A DNA stretch of 64,000 bases, taken from NCBI RefSeq assembly GCF_964275005.1, contig NC_092685.1:29162682-29226681 (forward strand). The letters run 5' to 3'. Each line of letters starts with the position of its first letter. Position 1 is the first letter of the stretch. Made by a program: the position numbers and the translations under genes. Below the pieces are notes generated by a model, which ran no database searches, was not told the origin of the DNA, and saw nothing but the letters and a program-made list of their open reading frames with translations. Source of the DNA: Diadema setosum. Taxonomy: Eukaryota > Echinodermata > Echinoidea > Diadematoida > Diadematidae. Shown piece after piece: positions 42,965-54,320 of this stretch.

Positions 42965-45142
42965 GTGTACACTCTAAAAAAAAAAACCGAGTCAGAACTG
43001 ACCCGGAACTGGGACCATTGGGGTCACACACCGTTCCGGGTCAGAAATGACTTGGAATTTGGTCACGAAGACCCCAAATGGGGTCACCCTGACCCAATTC
43101 ATGACTCTGAATGGGTCATATCTGACCCCATTCCTTGTCCACTGGGGGGGGGGATGGGGGCGGTCACCCCCCCCCCCCCCTCCCCCCTAAGATTTGGACC
43201 GGGGATTTGCGAGGCGGAAAAAAATGCGTGTATACTGTATGCATGCATATGAAACGGGTCTCCTTTTCAACCTTTCATCAAATAAGATCATAATTTTTTG
43301 AATATTTCACTCAAAGTGTGCACCAGATCGCTGAATTTCAATTGAAATTATGCAAAATCTCTCATGCCTTTTTCCCTAGCCTTAGTACACTTTTTAGATT
43401 TACACAAAATAATGAATAATTCTCAGTGCACAAGACTTATCACTTATATTCCTAAAACTCAAAGTTCCCTCATGTACAAGGGGAATTTCCTCTTTTAATC
43501 GACCCCTTCCTCCCTCAGTCCCCCCCCCCACATCAGTTATCTTTAATGATTTCCCAAATACTCCATCAAATATGCGTATAAGAGATATCTCAATTTCAAC
43601 CTTAAAAGGCAAAAGCTCCATCGTACGGGAAGGGTGGAGATAACACTCGCCCACGTCTTCTTCCTGCTCGCCCGTCCCTCCCCCCCCCCCTCCCCCATGC
43701 AAAGAATTGGCTACGCTTTGAACATAAACAGTTTTCCAAACATATGACACAAAATGTGTGGACCAAAACGTTTATCTGCAATCAGAAAATTATACAGAAT
43801 CTCCTTCCACAGGCTCGCTACACTTCTCTTCTGATTGAAAAATTTCCAGATATTCCAACAAAAGTGTGCGCCAGATTGTTGAATTTCAGTTCAAAAAGCT
43901 TCAGCAAAACTGAAAAAAAGCTCCCTTGAATATGGGAGAGGTATCTAGCCACCCTTCCATTGCGTGTTACCCACTTGGCACCAGATCGCTGAATTCAAGG
44001 TCTGAAAATGCAAAACCACCTTCGTGTGGGAGGGGTATTGCTATACCTCAAACAAGTGGGACTGTTTCAAGTCGATGAAACACGCAAAAACAAGCAAAAA
44101 CACGCATCAAATTGCGCCATTTGCAACATCAAAATGCAAAAAGGAACACCCCCTCCCACACCCTCCCCGTCCCCCTCGCTCGCTCCGCTCGCTCGGCCTT
44201 AGTCGCGTTCATGATATTCAGAGTAAGAATTAACACAAAAAGTTTATTTAAATGATACCATAGGCAAATTGTGCAATAATAATCTACACTAGAATAATAT
44301 ACTGCAACCTTAAACAAGTGGGACTGTTTCAACTCGTTAAACACGCAAAAACGTGCATCAAATTGCACCATTTGCAACATCAAAATGCAAAAAGATCTCA
44401 CCGTGGGAGGGGGGACACCCCCCCCCCCCCTCCCACACCCTTCCCTCCCCGCTCGCTCGGGCTCAGTCTCGTTCACGATATTCAGTGAAAAGAATTAATA
44501 CAAGAAGTGTATTTAAATCATATCATTTTATAGGAAAATTGTTCAATAATAATCTACATCAAAATATACTGCTACCTTAAACAAGTGGGACTTTTTCACG
44601 TCGATAAAGCGTGCAAAAACATGCATCAAATTGCACTATTTACAATATAAAAATGCAAAAAAGTTCTCACCGTGGGAGGGGGACACCCCCTCCCACACCC
44701 TCCTCCCCCCCCCCTCCCCCGCTCGCTCCGCTCGCTAGGGTTCAGTGGCGTTCATGATATTCAGTGTAAAAATCAATACAAGACATTGATTTCAATGATA
44801 TTATAGCCAAATTGTTCAATGATAATCGACATGAAAATATATTGCTACCTTAAACAAGTGGGACTGTTTCAATTCGACAAAACGCGCAAAAACATGCATC
44901 AAATTGCACCCTTTACAACATCAAAATGCAAAAAGTTCTTAACGTGGGAGGGGGACACCTCCCTCCCACACCCTCCTCCCCCCCCCCCCTCGCTCGCTCT
45001 CTTGCAGACTAACCGCCCCCCCCCCCCCAGATCAAATCCTGGCTACGCCGTTGTTCTTGTCATTTCTGACCCAGAACGGTGTGTGACCCCAACGGACCCA
45101 CTTCCGGGTCAGTACTGACTCGGATGTTTTAAGAGTGTACAC
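42965..45142. mobile_element. TIR element with internal 270-base tandem array
   Basis: Left end 42965-43050 (gtgtacactctaaaa, ccgagtcagaactgacccgg, ggggtcacacaccgttccgg) matches the right end 45057-45142 inverted (ccgggtcagtactgactcgg, gttttaagagtgtac). The body is non-coding, rich in G/C runs and tandem repeats. It is a non-autonomous DNA element. Confidence 0.8.
43980..45010. repeat. four tandem copies of a 264-272-base unit
   Basis: Units carry ttaaacaagtgggactgttt (about 44045, 44311, 44575, 44848), then aacatgcatcaaattgcacc, then cgtgggagggggacac and ctcgctccgctcgctcgg. Partial older units extend to about 43320 (gcaccagatcgctgaattt). C and G homopolymer runs of 8-14 bases lie at equivalent places in each unit. 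Confidence 0.85.
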
Positions 45143-47340
45143 TCCGTTCATGTACCAAGAGAAAATACAGAGGAGAATATTGGATTAAATCTCCGGGAAG
45201 ATCATTCTAGAATTTGGTTCCAGTGAAAACAATTATTACTTTTTGTTTTTCCTCAGCTAAGAGTGTGCTTTGTAAGTGGAAGTTAAGATTAATCTCTCTG
45301 TATTGTGGAGTACGCATTAACTGCACCGTGGAGTTGGTTTTTTTTTTCTGAAACACGTGAGTAAAATACGTCAGGCAAGTCGTTAGCAGATCTCGTTGAC
45401 ACAAACATGTTCTTAAGCTGCATAAAAACAAATAAGCCATCTTACGGAATCTGTTTTCAAAGAAGAAATGATTAGCGTGAGTAAGAGTCAGCTAGGTTAA
45501 CTAGACGAATAGCCCTATTTTTCCTCTTTCTTGTTTTTGAAAATTTTCTTGATGTGGAACTTTGCACATTATTTATTCCCCCAGGCAAGTATACCGTGAT
45601 TGAGATACAGTCAAATAAGTGTGTAAGACAATTTTATTTTTCTACATATATTTTGGGGAAAAAGTTATTTGAAATCCAGTCGTTCCCTCAAAGAAAGGTT
45701 GTTTACTTTTTTTTTAAAAAAAGTCAGTCCTGCCAGAAATAATTACAGACTATAAAAGTGGTGTTGAAATACAACCAATTAATCTTGAAACCATTATTTA
45801 TTTTATCCATATTAGCAAGAGAGATTTGAGATACAGAAATCCACAAACAATTATCTAAATGAATAAAATGTACATTCACTACTTGCTGGTAATCAATATG
45901 ATTTCGATCTTTACTCTCTATACGTTATTTGCGCGTTCTTAAATCTTGTTTGAAAGCTTTTGAATTACTAGTAATATCTCATGACTAATTGTAAAAGAAA
46001 ATGAGATTATACGGCATATGGTACATAGTGTAAATGGTTCGAATCTCATATCACAGGCAAAGCGTAAGTGTTTCAATTGAATTTATTTTGAGTGACCCGT
46101 TGGTTGTGAAAGCAGGAATTGCCTAGGGTTTGATCCTTGGAGTATTCATATGTTTTCTATAGTATGCATATCAATAATATTTGTGTAATGACTCATACTA
46201 TGCCATCGACTAACCTTTTCGTATATGTGTCGATGATACAGTGATTTTTGTAAGGCAAATATCAAGGAAGAATTACAAACCGCACTACAATCTAATCGAT
46301 TTGATATGACAATTTGTTGATTGGATTTTGTATGTTAGATGTTGTTTACAATCTATTATTATTCAGTTTAATACTGTATTCAATTATAGATTCAATTCTA
46401 TATTTTTCCAACTCTTTGAGCTGTTCTTACTTTTGCACTGTACTGATAGGGATTGTAACATTTCAATGTTTTTAAAAAATGTAAATAATGTAGACTGTTC
46501 TTTAATTGTTTTATGCTGTACAGAGATCTATCTCTTGTAAAGCAGTTTTGTGTACTGAAGAGACTATGATCTGTTTTAAGACCACGGGATACATAGATAA
46601 ATAAGGCATGATACTAGTAGTGAAGAATTAATGTATGTGACATCCGTTTGAGACACTTGTAGATAATTGCACGCTATCTGAATCTATGGGGGCGTAGACA
46701 TTAATTGTTTTGTGATTGCTAAGTTTGTCTGAATCCTTTGGTTCACATTAATAGTTTTCATCGACAGCGATATATTCATAATCGACAAACAAAGTGTGTT
46801 TCCTATTAAAAAGGACATGTCATTGAAGAATAAGGCTATCGATATCAGAACAGGAAATCTACACAAAGTCATTAATACTTATATCTGTGTTGTGTGTGAC
46901 AGAGAGTGTGTTTGTATTTGAGAGAGAGAGAAAGAGAGAGAGAGAGAAAGAGTTTGCGTGTGGTACATTAAACAATATTTGTTTTCCAACAGATGTTAAG
47001 AGAACGAAAATCTTGATTAACTATTGATGTTACAGGAAGGTAAATTAGTTTCGCTGGCCACATACACAGTCAATTTGATACATGGAGAGCAAATGAGTTT
47101 TAGCTTTTTCATATATCACTGTATATCATTTTAGGAATAATATCAACGTGATCACAAATTCAGTTTGCACTGTATCTATAAAAGATGTAGAACGTTTCAC
47201 TATTGAAATAAAAACAACTTGAATAGTAACATGAAAATGATTTCTTCTCTATTAAAATCAGTGTGTCATCTGCGATGTTTCGTTTTATAATTCTCGAAAT
47301 TAGAATAATTTTTTGAAAGTCGAAAACGCATTGTATTATG

Positions 47341-47348
<8 letters not shown>
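45143..47348. other. intergenic, no gene seen
   Basis: AT-rich. A (GA)n stretch is at 46920-46952. A box-B-like tggttcgaatctca near 46035 lacks a convincing box A. No recognised element ends. Confidence 0.55.
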
Positions 47349-47386
<38 letters not shown>

Positions 47387-47391
<5 letters not shown>

Positions 47392-47970
47392 TACATATTC
47401 ACACGGACATTGCAGTAGTTCACTTATTGCATTGTGTTGCTGCTAAGCTTTCGACCCTTTTGCAGGTCTTCGTTAAGGCTTGGGACGTGAACATAACAAA
47501 AAGCAACCAATTTGCAAACACTTGAACAGATTAAGGCAAAACAAGGCGAAATAGAGGTCAAAATAAAAGAAAGCCAAAAGAAAAGAAAACAGAAACATGA
47601 CATAAGGTGACATTTACTTCACCAGAACAGCAATCTGTGCCATACATTGGCATGCACGGCGATGAAAGTATATACAAGGTAATACGAGAGTAGCAGCAGT
47701 ATGGTATAAATACACAAAAACAACGGTTACACAGCGTAATTGCTATGAAATAAATAAAAATGTACAAACAACAAAATTAAATTGCTCAAACTATATACAA
47801 TATTAAAGCAAACTGATTACATTGTTTAAGGCGTTGGGAAGTAAAAGGCAGTAAGTAAATTACTGCAAAGTCCACTATATATAGCAGCCCTCTTCCTTCG
47901 TCACGACTATACAGTGTACTTACAATGCAGCACCAATCACGTATGATACGTGGCCGAGCCAACTTCACTT
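47387..47970 (-). mobile_element. older Penelope-like 3' end remnant between (TA)n tracts
   Basis: The segment is bounded by (TA)n at 47349-47386 and 47971-47990. On the minus strand a degenerate hammerhead-like motif (about 47446-47478) lies about 60 bases before its (TA)n-flanked end, the same arrangement as in the neighbouring full element. The body has no RT similarity, as expected for 3' UTR sequence. Assignment rests on the motif and flanks. Confidence 0.45.
47446..47478 (-). ncRNA. degenerate hammerhead-like motif
   Basis: On the minus strand GACC...GGTC forms stem II (47465-47468 with 47453-47456), followed by GAAA (47449-47452) and AGCTT exactly as in the intact copies. The CUGANGA core is altered to CTTAACGA, so activity is unlikely. 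Confidence 0.45.
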
Positions 47971-48049
47971 TATATATATATATATATATAGTTGAAAGAA
48001 ATTGGACTGAGGCGGGACGTTGCTCTCGATCTTAGTCTCCCTTTTATTT

Positions 48050-48088
48050 GTCAAGCTTTCGGCCCGTCATTGGGCCTTCGTCAGGACC
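48050..48088 (-). ncRNA. hammerhead ribozyme, 3' repeat of the Penelope-like element
   Basis: On the minus strand: GGTC, core CTGACGA, stem II GGCCC...GGGCC with loop AATGAC, core GAAA, one A-U pair closing GC, U at the cleavage position, then GAC pairing with GTC of stem I. The very short stem III containing palindromic AGCT suggests activity as a dimer, as proposed for Penelope hammerheads. The sequence is identical to the copies at 52521-52559 and 54121-54159. Confidence 0.85.
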
Positions 48089-49433
48089 TACCAACAGAAC
48101 GATTATTATATGAATAACCTGATGTGTCATATAATATATAATGCAATTTCACATATTACCAATCTTCTCAATCCTTTCCTTTATATACACAAATCAATCA
48201 TTCAATTCAATACAAATATCCACTCTAACCTCCAATCATCATCAGAATAACATCATATGTCCAAAAAATATATAAATAAATTCTTATATCATAATGCTGC
48301 CATATAATAATCATATTGTCTTATAATTCTTGGCATGATGATCACAAACAGAATCATTATACATATATATCATATTCATATGTCTATTTGCATTGCGTAT
48401 GTAACATGTATATACCCGCATACGCACACAATAAATTCTTATATCGTAATGCTGCCATATGATAATCATATTGTCTTATAATTCTTAGCATGATGATCAC
48501 AAACAGAATCATTATACATATATATCATATTCATATGTCTATTTGCATTGCGTATATGTATACATCCGCATACGTACACACACACCCACATACATACGCA
48601 CATTCACATACACACACTCTCACATATGCACACACCCACAAAACTCCGGTTGATATAATACTATCTAAATCAACATATCCTATTTTATTTCGTATATTAC
48701 CGAAATATAATAGCGTCAACCCTCCAAAATATATCAACTCTTAGATCAAATGTGTAAGCAACAACAATTTCTGTAAATTACCTGCGTGGGACTCGTGTGG
48801 TTATCGTGCATCCCAGCACCGTGTACTCATATTCTGTTCAAAAATAAAATAATTACCATTCAATCATTCATAATACCTCTTATTTTGCAAATATAATCAA
48901 ACATACTTATATTAAAACATCACAAGATCATATTCACAAATCCATCATACGCTATTTTCCATATCATTCTTATCCATGCAGTCAGATCAACTCGTGACGC
49001 TCAACAGTAATCATGAATCGTGTGATCATACAATAAATATCAACAGAATTTCACAATAATAGTGTTCAATCATAATATCTATTATATTACATATAAATAC
49101 AGTCAAAAATAATCATATCAGAAATCACAGATTCATACATTTTCCCAAATACATCATTGTACACCATTATACATTTCATTCATATCAAATCACATAAACT
49201 TATTACACGCAGCTTTATTCATACATCTTGTGATCGTACAATATATCAGTACATCATTATACAAATGAAATCTCGATAATCACAATATATCTAACCTGAA
49301 ATTTATTAGGGTGTTTTACCTGTATGTTGGGCTGTATTTTGTCCTGTCTGGTCATGGCCAGTTTTCTGCTACGGGTGTTTTACTGTAAGTCTGAAGTTAG
49401 AGTGAGGGGTTCGGGATAAGAGCTATGTAGGGT

Positions 49434-49958
49434 TCATTGGTCAACGTTAATGCCATCGGGGGTCAGTGTTTTCAATTTCTTTATCCAGAAGGATTCTCTA
49501 TGTAGGATTACTTGGCGGGATTTTGTTCGGATTGTTTCGATGCCTGTGATCTTTACATTGTCAATTGAGTGGTCGGGCTGGTTAAAGTGTGTTGTGTAGG
49601 GGAGGGTTTTTCGCTTGTTGGGTGTATTGTAGTTCAGTATTTCCGATTTAGTGTTACTGAATCTGGTGTACAAGGATGTTTCTGTCTTTCCCACGTATTG
49701 TTTGTTACATTTCGTGCACGATATCAAATAAATGAGCCAGTCTGACTTGCATTGTATTTTGGATGTGATTGGGAATTCTTCCCCCGTGACATTACTTTTG
49801 AACTTTTTGCCCTCTTTAACAAAGTTGTGAAGCATGCACCGTTTGGCTTCGCATTTGGCAAAGCCGTTTGTGTTGTTCTCATTCAGCTGGTCATTTTTGG
49901 GGTCGCCAGAGTATGTTAGTAGGTCGCGGAGGGTGCGGGGGCGTCGGTATGCAACCAA
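49434..49958 (-). CDS. GIY-YIG endonuclease domain of the Penelope-like element
   Basis: An open frame of 174 codons. A cysteine-containing linker (KCEAKRCMLHNFV, as in Penelope-type EN domains) precedes the GIY-YIG core WLIYLISCTKCNKQYVGKT, then SLYTRFSNTKSEI, the HFNQPDHSIDN segment and the HRESFWIKKLKTL region with the conserved glutamate. It is the C-terminal part of the RT polyprotein. The frame differs from the RT frame, and coding similarity extends upstream of its ATG (ASLSEIFSDPPLVAYRRPR in the shifted frame), so the ATG is not a true start. Confidence 0.9.
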   Translation of the reverse strand: MVAYRRPRTLRDLLTYSGDPKNDQLNENNTNGFAKCEAKRCMLHNFVKEGKKFKSNVTGEEFPITSKIQCKSDWLIYLISCTKCNKQYVGKTETSLYTRFSNTKSEILNYNTPNKRKTLPYTTHFNQPDHSIDNVKITGIETIRTKSRQVILHRESFWIKKLKTLTPDGINVDQ

Positions 49959-49995
49959 CGGGGGATCCGAAAATATCTCTGAGAGTGAAGCTGAT

Positions 49996-52458
49996 TCATC
50001 TAGGGTTTTTTTGTTCCTGTTTGAGAATTTTGTGTAGTTTGGCGGTGGCGGGACTGTATGTTAAGACGAAAGGGGTTCTTTCTAAGGGGGGTCGTTCTTT
50101 TTTGTCAAATAATTCCGCGCGGGGGATGGAGCGAGCTCTGTTGATTTGTAGTTTAGTTTGTTGGGGAGGGTATTCACACTTGTCGAGATAGTGTTGGAGA
50201 TTTTCGAGGTGTTTGTCTGTGCTTTCTGGCTGAGAGCAGTTACGTTTGATTCTAAGGGCCTGGCTGTATGGTATGCTTTTGAACACATGTCGAGGGTGGC
50301 ATGAGGAAGGAGGGAGGAATGTGTGAGAGTCTGTAGGCTTGGAGTATAACTCTGTCTGGAGAGTTCCGTCGTCTGAGAGGACCTTTAGGTCAAGAAAGTT
50401 GACACAGTCGGGGGATGACTCAAACGTGAATTTGATTCGGGGATGGAGGGCGTTCACTGTGTTTTGGAATTGTGCTAATGATTGGGGGCATTGTGTCCAG
50501 ATGAATATGATGTCATCAATGTATCGTTTCCACGATTTCGGGAAGATTGCGTTTGTGAGTTCTAATAGCTCTGCCTCTATCTCCCCCATGAAAATGTTAG
50601 CATACGATGGGGCAACAGGGGTGCCCATAGCGGTACCCTCTATTTGTAAATAGTTCTTGCCGTTGAACTGGAAATTGTTCAATGACAGTACCAGTTCAAG
50701 TAGACGAATGAGCTGGTCGGTTGGAGGGGAGGGGTTCATTCGGGCGTTGAGGGCGTTTCGACATGCTTTGAGGCCCTCATTGTGGGGGATGTTCGTGTAC
50801 AACGAAGTTACATCGGCTGTCACTAGTATGCTTTCTGGGGGGAGGGGGTTCTGGGTCAGATTCAGGTCTTTTATGTGGTTGAGAAAATCGGTTGTGTCCT
50901 TTAGGTGAGAGGGCAATTTTTCAACCAGGGGGCGGAGGTGGAAGTCAAGGAATCTTGAAATTTGCACAGTGGGGCACGCACATCCTGAAACAATAGGGCG
51001 TCCCGGATTGTTGGGCTTGTGGATTTTGGGGAGGAAGTACATGTTTGGGCGACGTGGATCCTTTGGAATTAGTTTTTTCTTTAAGTCTGAGTTCACGTCA
51101 AGGCTTCCCACCGCTGTTTTTACCTTTTGTAGGTGTTGAGGGGTGGGGTCATGATCTAGGGCCTTGTATGTCTTTGTATCTGTTAGTTGTCGTAGACCTT
51201 CGTTGATGTATGTGTCGGTTGACATGACAACCGTACACGATCCCTTGTCAGCTGGTTTTATGATTATCTCTTTGTTGCGTTTGAGACTGTAGAGGGCCTT
51301 TCTCTCTGGTTTGGTTAGATTGTCACATCTTTTGTTTCTTTTACGTTCGTGAGTACTGACCATGTTGAATGTCGCGGTTTCTACTTGCTCTAAGTATTTG
51401 TGCAAGCTGGGCTCCTTGACGAAAGGAGTCCACGCGCTTTTTGTTCTTAGCTGTTCTGGCAGCTGAGTCTGATCATTTTCTTTAGCCGGCCGATTATTGT
51501 TAAGGTCAGATTCTTTTTTCTGCTTCAGAGCGAAGTGTGTTTTTAGCGTCACTCTGCGTTTAAATGCATCTATGTCTGCTTTTAGTTGTAGTTCGTCCAT
51601 ATGGGGTGGGGTGGGGCAGAATTTTAGTCCTTTCGATAGGAGGCTGTGTTCTGCCTCAGAAAGTCGGTAGTTAGATAAATTCACTACTGCGTTATGGGAG
51701 TTTGGGGGATTTCGTTGTTTTGTGATTTCTTTCTCCTGAGTTTGGTGGTGGATTTTCCGCCGTTTTGTATAGTTTCGTTTCCTGAAATGGCGGTTTTTGT
51801 GCGTTTGGCTCGTTTTTTGTCTTACCGGGCAACTTTCAGAGTTGTGAATTCTATTTTTACAAAGTTCGATGTCGCGACGGAGTTTTGATTCTTTGCTGGC
51901 TCTTATTTGTGTAATCTCCCTACTAATAGATTTCTCTATTGAATTCAAAGATTTGTGATATGTTTCGGGCGTGGTTCCGTTCCAGAGCTCTTGTTTCTTT
52001 TCTTTCAGTGAGGCGTCAATCGAGTCAAGTTTCAATTCTACCAAGTCGATTGTTTTGTCGCGTAGGGAGCAAGAAGCGTCCCAAAGGATTGATTCCCATT
52101 CCTCATTTTCTGGGGCGAGGCAGCATGGCTTTTGGAGGTGTAGGCCTTTTGGGATGATGTCTCTTTCCTTGTAGTGGCATAGGAGGTTAAGGTGTAGTTG
52201 AAATTTTTGTTTCCGCATCGATGTCTTCCGTATTTCACGCATGAGCGATTCTGAGGTGGTGTGTGGGGGGATCGTGGTCGTAGATAGTTGTGGTGCGGTC
52301 ATTGTTCCGTTGGTGGGTTGAGGGGAGGGAGGGCCGTCCATGCCGCGACGGATCCAGGTACAAGTACTTGAATGCAGGGTCAGGGTGAATAGTACGTATA
52401 ATGTGAGAAATAGTTCCCTGGGTCCCGAACGTACGCGGTGCCGCATTGTTGGATGCAT
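49996..52458 (-). CDS. Penelope-like element reverse transcriptase
   Basis: 820 codons from ATG 52458. The N-terminal third is polar and basic. The RT core shows YFLPKIHKPNNPGRPIVSGC, then TADVTSLYTNIPHNEGL (about residue 545), GTAMGTPVAPSYANIF (about 606) and the catalytic YIDDIIFIW (about 643), followed by NFLDLKVLSDDG and YSKPTDSHTFL. These match Penelope/Poseidon-type RTs. The frame ends in KQEQKNPR because of a T7 run at 50006-50012 (A7 on the coding strand); a one-base shift there joins it to the GIY-YIG frame. The start may lie elsewhere because the ATG is within 60 bases of the upstream repeat. Confidence 0.93.
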   Translation of the reverse strand: MHPTMRHRVRSGPRELFLTLYVLFTLTLHSSTCTWIRRGMDGPPSPQPTNGTMTAPQLSTTTIPPHTTSESLMREIRKTSMRKQKFQLHLNLLCHYKERDIIPKGLHLQKPCCLAPENEEWESILWDASCSLRDKTIDLVELKLDSIDASLKEKKQELWNGTTPETYHKSLNSIEKSISREITQIRASKESKLRRDIELCKNRIHNSESCPVRQKTSQTHKNRHFRKRNYTKRRKIHHQTQEKEITKQRNPPNSHNAVVNLSNYRLSEAEHSLLSKGLKFCPTPPHMDELQLKADIDAFKRRVTLKTHFALKQKKESDLNNNRPAKENDQTQLPEQLRTKSAWTPFVKEPSLHKYLEQVETATFNMVSTHERKRNKRCDNLTKPERKALYSLKRNKEIIIKPADKGSCTVVMSTDTYINEGLRQLTDTKTYKALDHDPTPQHLQKVKTAVGSLDVNSDLKKKLIPKDPRRPNMYFLPKIHKPNNPGRPIVSGCACPTVQISRFLDFHLRPLVEKLPSHLKDTTDFLNHIKDLNLTQNPLPPESILVTADVTSLYTNIPHNEGLKACRNALNARMNPSPPTDQLIRLLELVLSLNNFQFNGKNYLQIEGTAMGTPVAPSYANIFMGEIEAELLELTNAIFPKSWKRYIDDIIFIWTQCPQSLAQFQNTVNALHPRIKFTFESSPDCVNFLDLKVLSDDGTLQTELYSKPTDSHTFLPPSSCHPRHVFKSIPYSQALRIKRNCSQPESTDKHLENLQHYLDKCEYPPQQTKLQINRARSIPRAELFDKKERPPLERTPFVLTYSPATAKLHKILKQEQKNPR
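50006..50012 (-). other. frameshift site between RT and GIY-YIG frames
   Basis: A run of seven A residues on the coding strand. A one-base shift reads on through TLDESASLSEIFSDPPLVAY into the nuclease frame. It may be a mutation, an assembly error in a homopolymer, or (less likely) a programmed or slippage site. Confidence 0.7.
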
Positions 52459-52520
52459 ATAGTTGAAAGAAATTGGACTGAGGCGGGACGTTGCTCTCGA
52501 TCTTAGTCTCCCTTTTATTT

Positions 52521-52559
52521 GTCAAGCTTTCGGCCCGTCATTGGGCCTTCGTCAGGACC
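52521..52559 (-). ncRNA. hammerhead ribozyme, 5' repeat of the Penelope-like element
   Basis: Identical in sequence to the 48050-48088 motif, offset by 4471 bases. It lies about 60 bases upstream of the RT start codon on the minus strand, so cleavage would set the 5' end of a unit-length RNA just ahead of the ORF. Confidence 0.85.
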
Positions 52560-52925
52560 TACCAACAGAACGATTATTATATGAATAACCTGATGTGTCA
52601 TATAATATATAATGCAATTTCACATATTACCAATCTTCTCAATCCTTTCCTTTATATACACAAATCAATCATTCAATTCAATACAAATATCCACTCTAAC
52701 CTCCAATCATCATCAGAATAACATCATATGTCCAAAAAATATATAAATAAATTCTTATATCATGATGCTGCCATATAATAATCATATTGTCTTATAATTC
52801 TTGGCATGATGATCACAAACAGAATCATTATACATATATATCATATTCATATGTCTATTTGCATTGCGTATGTAACATGTATATATCCGCATACGCACAC
52901 AATAAATTCTTATATCGTAATGCTG

Positions 52926-54277
52926 CTGATTATCGAGATTTCATTTGTATAATGATGTACTGATATATTGTACGATCACAAGATGTATGAATAAAGCTGC
53001 GTGTAATAAGTTTATGTGATTTGATATGAATGAAATGTATAATGGTGTACAATGATGTATTTGGGAAAATGTATGAATCTGTGATTTCTGATATGATTAT
53101 TTTTGACTGTATTTATATGTAATATAATAGATATTATGATTGAACACTATTATTGTGAAATTCTGTTGATATTTATTGTATGATCACACGATTCATGATT
53201 ACTGTTGAGCGTCACGAGTTGATCTGACTGCATGGATAAGAATGATATGGAAAATAGCGTATGATGGATTTGTGAATATGATCTTGTGATGTTTTAATAT
53301 AAGTATGTTTGATTATATTTGCAAAATAAGAGGTATTATGAATGATTGAATGGTAATTATTTTATTTTTGAACAGAATATGAGTACACGGTGCTGGGATG
53401 CACGATAACCACACGAGTCCCACGCAGGTAATTTACAGAAATTGTTGTTGCTTACACATTTGATCTAAGAGTTGATATATTTTGGAGGGTTGACGCTATT
53501 ATATTTCGGTAATATACGAAATAAAATAGGATATGTTGATTTAGATAGTATTATATCAACCGGAGTTTTGTGGGTGTGTGCATATGTGAGAGTGTGTGTA
53601 TGTGAATGTGCGTATGTATGTGGGTGTGTGTGTACGTATGCGGATGTATACATATACGCAATGCAAATAGACATATGAATATGATATATATGTATAATGA
53701 TTCTGTTTGTGATCATCATGCTAAGAATTATAAGACAATATGATTATCATATGGCAGCATTACGATATAAGAATTTATTGTGTGCGTATGCGGATATATA
53801 CATGTTACATACGCAATGCAAATAGACATATGAATATGATATATATGTATAATGATTCTGTTTGTGATCATCATGCCAAGAATTATAAGACAATATGATT
53901 ATTATATGGCAGCATTATGATATAAGAATTTATTTATATATTTTTTGGACATATGATGTTATTCTGATGATGATTGGAGGTTAGAGTGGATATTTGTATT
54001 GAATTGAATGATTGATTTGTGTATATAAAGGAAAGGATTGAGAAGATTGGTAATATGTGAAATTGCATTATATATTATATGACACATCAGGTTATTCATA
54101 TAATAATCGTTCTGTTGGTAGGTCCTGACGAAGGCCCAATGACGGGCCGAAAGCTTGACAAATAAAAGGGAGACTAAGATCGAGAGCAACGTCCCGCCTC
54201 AGTCCAATTTCTTTCAACTATATGCATCCAACAATGCGGCACCGCGTACGTTCGGGACCCAGGGAACTATTTCTCAC

Positions 54278-54282
<5 letters not shown>
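52926..54282 (+). mobile_element. inverted partial copy of the Penelope-like element
   Basis: 52926-54190 is the reverse complement of 49281-47991 with almost no differences seen, and 54191-54282 copies the first part of the RT ORF (from ATGCATCCAAC to CACATTAT). It therefore holds a 3' end joined to the start of a next unit, i.e. a head-to-tail junction, in opposite orientation to the main copy. The junction with the main copy at 52924-52927 has short microhomology (tgattatc region). A (TA)n tract follows at 54279-54316. Confidence 0.9.
54121..54159 (+). ncRNA. hammerhead ribozyme in the inverted Penelope copy
   Basis: GGTC (54121-54124), CTGACGA (54125-54131), GGCCC/GGGCC stem II (54133-54137, 54144-54148), GAAA (54149-54152), U at the cleavage position (54156), GAC (54157-54159). 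It matches the two minus-strand copies. Confidence 0.85.

Positions 54283-54317
<35 letters not shown>

Positions 54318-54320
<3 letters not shown>

Larger units (their letters stand above)
47991..52924 (-). mobile_element. Penelope-like retroelement with GIY-YIG nuclease and flanking hammerhead repeats
   Basis: On the minus strand the order is a 465-base partial repeat with hammerhead (52924-52460), the RT ORF (52458-49996), the GIY-YIG ORF (49958-49434) and a 1.4 kb 3' region ending with a second hammerhead copy (48088-48050) at 47991. Segments 47989-48453 and 52460-52924 are near-identical direct repeats, the pLTR arrangement of Penelope-like elements, which come from head-to-tail units. 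A (TA)n tract adjoins the end at 47990. Only one frameshift separates the two enzymatic ORFs, so the copy is young. The RT/EN protein copies RNA into DNA at a nick made by the GIY-YIG nuclease (family knowledge). Confidence 0.92.

Noticed and set aside
48490..48744. 84-codon ORF, identical to one at 53465-53719 on the other strand
   Set aside because: Non-coding 3' region of the Penelope-like element, with composition from CACA/ATAC repeats; identity reflects DNA duplication.
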